Shown: one piece after another, positions 58,196 to 64,000 of the stretch
Layout of the letters: each line of letters opens with the position of its first letter
How positions within the stretch are numbered: position 1 is the stretch's first letter
Position numbers and translations under genes: made by a program
Assembly: GCA_018806985.1 (NCBI GenBank)
Contig: JADANN010000468.1
Coordinates: 4,324,072-4,388,071 of the forward strand
Reading direction: 5' to 3'
Origin: Angiostrongylus vasorum
Lineage: Eukaryota; Nematoda; Chromadorea; Rhabditida; Metastrongylidae
DNA length: 64,000 nucleotides
The notes under the pieces: model-generated
What the model saw: only the letters and a program-made list of their open reading frames with translations
Database searches by the model: none
Told to the model about the DNA's origin: nothing

Positions 58196-58335
58196 CAATA
58201 CCTCAATGGATTACAGCGTTATCGTACCCGGAAGATGTTCTTGTGTGTCGAACTGAGTGGGGGGTTCATCCTCTAGCATGGTCTCCCAAGTTAAGAAGAT
58301 GTTGGCGTCATCCGGAAACCTATCAAACGGTAATG
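58196..58335 (+). mobile_element. R1 retroposon copy 8 (fragment)
   Basis: CGGAAGATGTTCTTGTGTGTCGAACTG, GGGGGTTCATCCTC and GGTCTCCCAAGTTAAGAA match the 5' third of R1; the rest is absent. Confidence 0.65.
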
Positions 58336-59077
58336 CAATTCCTGGTGTCATTACCATCCTACGAAGACTCTAGAACGATTTTCGAGACTTAATAAAAAAA
58401 AATTTAAAGTCAAATTGAGCGTGTACTAATCTTCGCGATTTATGAAAATAGTCCATTCACAGATATCCAAGCATCTAACCAATCAAATGAGCTTAGAAAA
58501 ATTATTTATTGATACGGCTTTAGAATAGAGTCTGTTATCCGGTCTATCAGTCTTTGAATATCAGTTTTTAAGTGTCACACCCATTAGACAATACAAATTT
58601 TGTTGTTCTACTGAAAAAAACAGAAAAGAACTTTAAGAACCAGGAAGAATTGAACGATTGGTAGGCATTAACTAGAGGTCAAGATATTCTAATTGTGGGT
58701 GTAATACTATTAACGAATTGTCCATGGAATGAGGGCGCGATAAGACCCGGTTACAGGACCTGACTATGTTTCGTCTCTAGTTCGGCGATTTTCTCCAATC
58801 GTCTGGCTAAATACTTATTCAAGCTTTCCTAACTAGACGGTAGCAAGAATGAGATTTACTGCAGACAGGATAAACTTTGTGAATTTTCTTGTTATTGGCT
58901 GGTTCACCGTTAAAGTAACAGAACCGTTACATTTCTCTCTATCTGTTTCAGTTAAAGTGCTCCAATTCGGAATAACTACTTCACACAAAAGCTGATTAGG
59001 TAAAATGGATTCGTTTTTATGATGTTTTCACAACAAGCATGCCGACATTATTTGTCATTGTATCTGTTGGGACTAAC

Positions 59078-59345
59078 TGGACGCTTGTAGCGCAATGGTT
59101 AGAGGTAATACACATATGATCCTTGATTCCACCTGGTGGCCCAGAGTCAAGAAGTCTTCCATCCCTCTGGAGTCGAAAAATTGGAGCCAAATTTCTTTAG
59201 GAGGATAGCAACACTGATATGATAGGTCGGTGGACTACCAAAAATCATTTCAGAGGTCAGATATGCATCCACTCAAATCTAGATTGATGTGCTGAAATGC
59301 ATGGTGTATCCCTCAGGGTTTGATCAAATCTGAAAGCTGTACTCT
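59078..59345 (+). mobile_element. SINE-C copy
   Basis: GGACGCTTGTAGCGCAATGG (A-box), GATCCTTGATTCCACC (B-box-like), CGAAAAATTGGAGCCAAATTT, AGATATGCATCCACTC and CCTCAGGGTTTGATCAA follow the family order. Confidence 0.65.
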
Positions 59346-60764
59346 TTGCCCTTTAAGGCGTAAATCTTTTTTAACATTGTCAATCAACGAATTTAACTGA
59401 TACCCTTCTCGCTTTCGTAGAGGTCTTCGTTTTCTGATACGCCTAAATTGCTGTAGTGTGGACAGTAAGTGGTTAATGTCTGGGTAGTTACCGCTTTTTT
59501 GTTAGCGATTCCCGTAACCGCAAAAGGTCACTGAAAAGAATCGGTTTCGGTGGTGATGGTGGTGCTGATGGTGATGGTGGAGGGACGACAGTGTAACGAG
59601 CAATATGTGAGCCTTGAAGAAGGATATAACATTTAACGGCCCCCTGGCCGAACAACTGTGTACGGCGAACATCAGTCAGCATTTATATTTTAAGCGTTTT
59701 TAATTACCGTCAGTAATAGCGTTAAGATATAAGGGTCGACCTTGGATAGCGTTCTTTCAGTCCCGCTCACTTACTCCCTTTAATGCCAGCCGACTGTCTT
59801 CAACGAGTTCGCGCACAGCAAACCATATTGGCATCAAATCAAATGTGCCGACAGCACCTATAAATTTTATCGACTTCCTTGGCGAGGCAGATAGTGATCG
59901 AACGAGAGTTATATGTTGCTCAGTGAAGTGATTCTAGTCGAGAGTTCATCCGTTAAAATAACAATGATAGGATCTATTCGTGAAGTGTCGCGTTTGAAAG
60001 ACGGACACTAGAGATTGCATTATCTGTTCCAATTCCTGACTGTAAGCTTTAAGACATCACCTAATCGACTCTCCGTAGTATAGATACTAGAGTTTAGTAC
60101 ACCTTGAACATATGCAGCATGCAAACGAAACAAAAAATGAACTGTCAAATCTGTTACAGATAGTGGCTATAGGGAGGAAGTATTCGTTTCAATCTCTGTC
60201 AAAAAACCAAGATGCTAAAGATTTCCGACTATTTTTTTCGTCTTCGTCTTTATTATTAGACGCTTAAGGCTTTGCATTTGCTAAACAATTTAGTAAAAAC
60301 CAACTTTACTCGATGATGGAGAAGAAAATCACTGCTTACATGAGGACAGAGTGACAGCGTGGGCGATCGAGAGGCGTTCTTCATGAAGTAATCTCTTCCT
60401 CTTCAAGAAGATGTTTTAAATTCAATATTATCTTACATACCATAGTGGTGTAGCCACATGTAAGATAAAAAACTTCCACAGAGTTACATCCTATTGGTGG
60501 CATGAAGAAGACAAGTTAATAAGATGGCGTGAAATCGGCAGAATCGCTGCATCGTCGGTTGGTCATTGATGTATGGCGGGGGTGGTGGGGATGATGAGTT
60601 TGGTACATTAAATGAAAGTCATCGTGTTATTGTGCAAATTGAAGTTTTTCGTTGACAAAATTCCTCACCATAAACCAGTTCACGAACAACATAAAAGTGC
60701 TCCGAAGTTGTGCAAATCACGCTTCTCGAATTACCTCGTTGCTGTGCCCTCTCTGTGCGCGACC
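59346..60764. other. Non-coding stretch
   Basis: No gene supported. Short G/T-rich patches at about 59540-59585 (TGGTGATGG type) and about 60570-60600. Confidence 0.35.
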
Positions 60765-60975
60765 GACCAACCGACCGACCATCCCTGTCCCCATCCGACA
60801 GACCGACCGACCACCGGCCGATCGACAACGAAATGTTGACATTGTCGAACAACTATAACCCATCTCCAGTCCCCGTTCTTGCTTCTCGGTTCCCCATTCC
60901 CGCTCTCCGATCCCCGCTCTCCGTTTCCCGTTCCCCCTTTCCCGTTACCGGTTACCGTTCTCGTCTCTGCCGTCC
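60765..60975. repeat. (CCGA)n and C-rich degenerate repeat
   Basis: CCGACCGACC-type units (60765-60830) are followed, after a short spacer, by about 100 bp of degenerate TTCCCG/CTCTCCG/CCCCGTT units. The strand bias is strong: nearly all pyrimidine on plus. Open frames over it are low complexity. Confidence 0.85.
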
Positions 60976-61345
60976 TATCGGTCCCCACTGCTAGCATCCG
61001 GATTTCGCCTTTAACATTTATTCTATTAGTGAAATCGATTTCATGTACAACGTAGTGATTTTCTTTTTATTTCTGTGAATCGGGCCAAACCTCTGGTAAT
61101 GGGCGAAAATGAAGCAAGCCAAGGATTGTACGAGAGTTCAGTTTTCTTATGGTTTTCAATCATACCTGTGTTGTTTGTAGAAGAAGAAAGTTTGTTTTTT
61201 TTTGGGTAGAATGCAGTACGAAGATTCAAAGGCGTTCTAGGAAAGCCCTTTTTCAAGTGTTTTTTAATAAATGCTAATGAATTTCTAATCTTACCGTTTC
61301 TTTCGTTTTCTATTTTCATTTTACACAACACAGAAGTTATTCTCA

Positions 61346-61501
61346 AGTGCAATTCAACATTTTTTTAACCTTTATAGCCTTTTACTTCTGCTGTATTCAG
61401 TTACTGGTTTGTGACTCTGACAACAAATTCCAATTCGCCGATTTTAAATCGAAAGAGTTTCCTATTAATCAGATAATTGTTGATCTTATCGCGACATCAA
61501 T
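61346..61501 (+). other. Possible exon of a small secreted protein
   Basis: An open frame reads QFNIFLTFIAFYFCCIQLLV, a signal-peptide-like stretch, then CDSDNKFQFADFKSKEF and on to a donor-like GGTAAATT after HG. There is no in-frame ATG; a split start codon after the CTCAAG acceptor would be needed. Weak. Confidence 0.2.
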
Positions 61502-62399
61502 GGACTTCACTTGTCACGGTAAATTACAGAATTGGCAGAAGTGAATGAATGGCACGGAAGGCAAAGGTGACAAACAGAGTCGTTGACGAATTGCTGATAT
61601 TTGATTACCCACGTTACCCACGTGTTGAAATCTGCTATTTTTGTCGGTGTCGTCGTGAACTAATCTCTTTCGGACATCTACTTGCTCAGATCCTCTCTAG
61701 TACTGTCGCCGAACTCTTCTTGATCATGTGCACTTTTTTTTCTGTGCAGTGTCGTTGATGAACTGCTCTCCTTTGCTCATCTACTTACACGAATTCGCTG
61801 TAGAGTCGTGTACGGACCGTTCTCTTTTGATCCTTCTCCTTTGATCATCTACATATCTGTGTCCTTTACAGCGATGATCCTACAGCGCGACCAAGGCGAC
61901 AACTCAATCGTTCACACTCACCTTTGTCAGATGTGTGAGTGTTTAACGGTCGGATGACTTTAAGAGATGTAGGCTCAACAATTTATCCGATTCGTCATTT
62001 CAGCAAACTTTCTTCCTGTCTTCTTCGCTCAGTAAGTATTAATCGACCAGAGTTTCCAAATAGATGCGTTCGTTCTGTTTTTAGACGCAGAACTAACACT
62101 GTGATTAATCTGACATCGGAAAACTATCAATATGCAGTCGTGATAAATGTGATTCGAGTTATTAAGTTCCTACCAAAGCAAATTTTAACAACGAATAATT
62201 GTTAACTAACCCCGTCATAATCTCATATAACTAGAAGAACTTCACGCCAATACCTTGTTAAAAAATAACGAACGCAATGTAATGCATTCAGAGATTCTGT
62301 AGAAACTACTTACTTTAAGTTACCTTTCTTTACCTTAATTGTACTTCCTAACTAACTAAAAAATTTTATTTCTAGTTGATCTAGTTGGGCATGTTCCTT

Positions 62400-62427
62400 T
62401 CGTTTCCTTCTTTCTTTCTTTCTTTCT

Positions 62428-62465
<38 letters not shown>

Positions 62466-62542
62466 TTTTTTTTTCTTTCTTTCTTTCCTTCCTTTCTTTC
62501 TTTCCTTCCTTCTTTCTTTCTTCCTTTCTTTCTTTTTTTACA
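62400..62542. repeat. (TTTC)n/(TTCC)n microsatellite
   Basis: TTTC and TTCC tetranucleotide units for about 140 bp. Confidence 0.97.
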
Positions 62543-62863
62543 TCTTTATTTCTTTCGCGTTTCCCTTTCTAACATATATCGGACGACTTGGACGTGTAGC
62601 CCCAAACGTGCCTGCCCGAATAGACGATTTGGACGTACAGCGTCCACTTATAGTTCAAGATACTGCAGAATTTTTTTTGCCATACTGTGTATATTCATTC
62701 AATAGCTAATCGAAAGCACAACAACGTAGGAGAGGTCGGACCATGCTCTACATTTGTGATGTGCAGAGAACTTTCCTCGGAAAAAATTAATTAATCCTCG
62801 TTTAACTATTAACCGTTATAAGTCGGAAATATTTTTGCTCGCGCATCTCTTAATTACTCAAAA

Positions 62864-62992
62864 GGCCGACTTACTATGAACCTCGGCGCAGTCCTTAACA
62901 TTGACCCTCCATAACCCTGTCCTTTACAAGTTTATAAGATCATATAAATTAATATACCAACTCTTTATGCCGAGGTTTATAGAAAGTCAGTC
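62864..62992. mobile_element. Small MITE with terminal inverted repeats
   Basis: GGCCGACTTACTATGAACCTCGGC at 62864-62887 is the imperfect reverse complement of the segment at 62969-62992 (GCCGAGGTTTATAGAAAGTC then AGTC). The unit is 129 bp. Single arms of the same sequence lie at 288-312, about 30979-31002 (inverted) and 56308-56331. Confidence 0.7.
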
Positions 62993-63531
62993 ATTCAACT
63001 ATTAGCTATTATCTGCTGTTGTTCCATTTTAATGGCGAGGATAAATCCATGGGTATTGATTGTATGTAATGTGCGGATATAAAATATAATGAAATAGCCG
63101 CAACCTAAGCTCTAAAACCTTTCCAAATTCTGACAGCAATTCGTATTGCTTGATGGGCTAAAGTAACATATAGTAAGTAGCTGTAGAGGATTTTAAAAGC
63201 ATTCGTTCGATGAAGGCGGGGGGTCAGCATGTTTATCGATTAAGGATTTGACCTACGGCACCTTCCCTAATTTGAATAAATCGTTCAATTCTTGTTCAGT
63301 GTCTAGAAATTCACCAAGCATACTCTTTGTATTGCCGAAAATCTAGCAGCATGTCGTTCCTTTCAGTTACTCTGTATGAAATTTTCGATATGCAATGTGA
63401 AGACTTCATGCTTTGCCCAATATCATTTTTCATCTATAGTTTCAATAAGCTCCAATTCGTTAAATCAATATTTTGTTTTGTACCAATTGAAGCGGGAAAT
63501 GACAAATTGGAGAGTTTATTTCTGTAACTGG

Positions 63532-63865
63532 GAAGGGTGCGGATGGCGCAGTGGTGGCGGTGGGTTTGTCACGGCCACAGTAATCGTTCAACCCATCACA
63601 GAGTTCGCTACTCGCCTAATCTCTGTGGGGGTTAGGAAAATTGGTGCTAGACTTGTGAAAGATCAAGGCGATCAAGAAGGGAATGCTCTAGGGCTGGATT
63701 CGACTAGCATTAAGCAAGGTTAATGAAGAAGATGACAATCCTCAAGCAGCACCTCAAACGCGAAAAGTTCGAAGGTCTCCATCAATGATAGAAGTGAAGA
63801 AACGAATCGAATGCAAGAAGTGCTAGGATCCGCATGGCGGATGTGAAAACTGGTTGTGCGAAACA
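63532..63865 (+). mobile_element. SINE-D copy
   Basis: GTGCGGATGGCGCAGTGGTGG (A-box), AATCGTTCAACCCATC (B-box-like), GTTAGGAAAATTGGTGCTAG, AATCCTCAAGCAGCACC, GCGAAAAGTTCGAAGG and CAAGAAGTGCTAGGATCCG in family order. Confidence 0.72.
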
Positions 63866-64000
63866 GAATAAAAATAAAATCAAATGGAGTAATAAATTCA
63901 AAGTTGGATCCATGAGAAACTCATGATATCAAAATAGTATCTGGCCAGTGAATCGTTGACGATTGGACGGACGATGGAACGTTGTCTTCAACAGCTTCGT

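Noticed and set aside
60731..60997. Gly/Arg/Ser-rich minus-strand open frame
   Set aside because: Low-complexity translation of the CCGA/C-rich repeat.
1..64000. CRISPR arrays, bacterial operons, phage or telomeric TTAGGC arrays
   Set aside because: No regularly spaced repeats, Shine-Dalgarno-type gene clusters or telomeric arrays were seen; gene structure is eukaryotic throughout.

Overview
The window looks like nuclear DNA of a parasitic clade V nematode, probably a hookworm-like strongylid. Genes are split by many introns with TTTCAG-type acceptors and GTAAG/GTGAG donors, there are strong trans-splice-type acceptors, two neighbouring genes sit at operon-like spacing, and much of the rest is retroposons, a broken RTE-type LINE, a mariner relic and microsatellites. 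From memory, C. elegans pdp-1 and lpd-5 are both on cosmid ZK973, so the left end looks like conserved microsynteny. I cannot name the species.

Left end (1-5.4 kb): the last two exons of a pyruvate dehydrogenase phosphatase gene (pdp-1, +) converge on a minus-strand pair. The upstream gene of the pair is the complex I subunit NDUFS4/lpd-5 (five exons, complete). About 160 bp downstream is an SS18-family SWI/SNF subunit, with a poly(A) signal and a splice acceptor between them. The SS18 reading frame shifts once in its second exon.

Middle (10.4-38.4 kb): one 28-kb plus-strand gene of about 18 recognised exons encodes a protein of roughly 800 residues with an acidic N-terminus, a chromodomain, a long basic Ser/Lys/Pro-rich linker, ankyrin repeats and a specific C-terminal domain. 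Order, size and C-terminal sequence match MPP8 (MPHOSPH8), the chromodomain subunit of the HUSH retroelement-silencing complex. Two of the three aromatic-cage positions are not aromatic. Its introns hold an antisense RTE-type LINE, a fold-back retrocopy of a Gln/Pro-rich gene with 15-bp flanking direct repeats, a four-copy SINE palindrome and many short retroposons.

Right end (38.4-64 kb): no intact gene was recognised. Collinear fragments resembling the PP2A B'' subunit PPP2R3C/RSA-1 occur between 39.5 and 54 kb. They carry in-frame stops, and a retroposon copy sits inside one coding stretch, so this is probably a decayed gene. There are also a mariner transposase relic, a possible LTR-element fragment, more SINEs, a MITE and low-complexity DNA.

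Repeats: at least four tRNA-like SINE families (here A-D) and a roughly 380-bp retroposon called R1 (eight copies, with (CAAGTAT)n tails and target-site duplications) make up much of the non-coding sequence. Repeat family names are mine.
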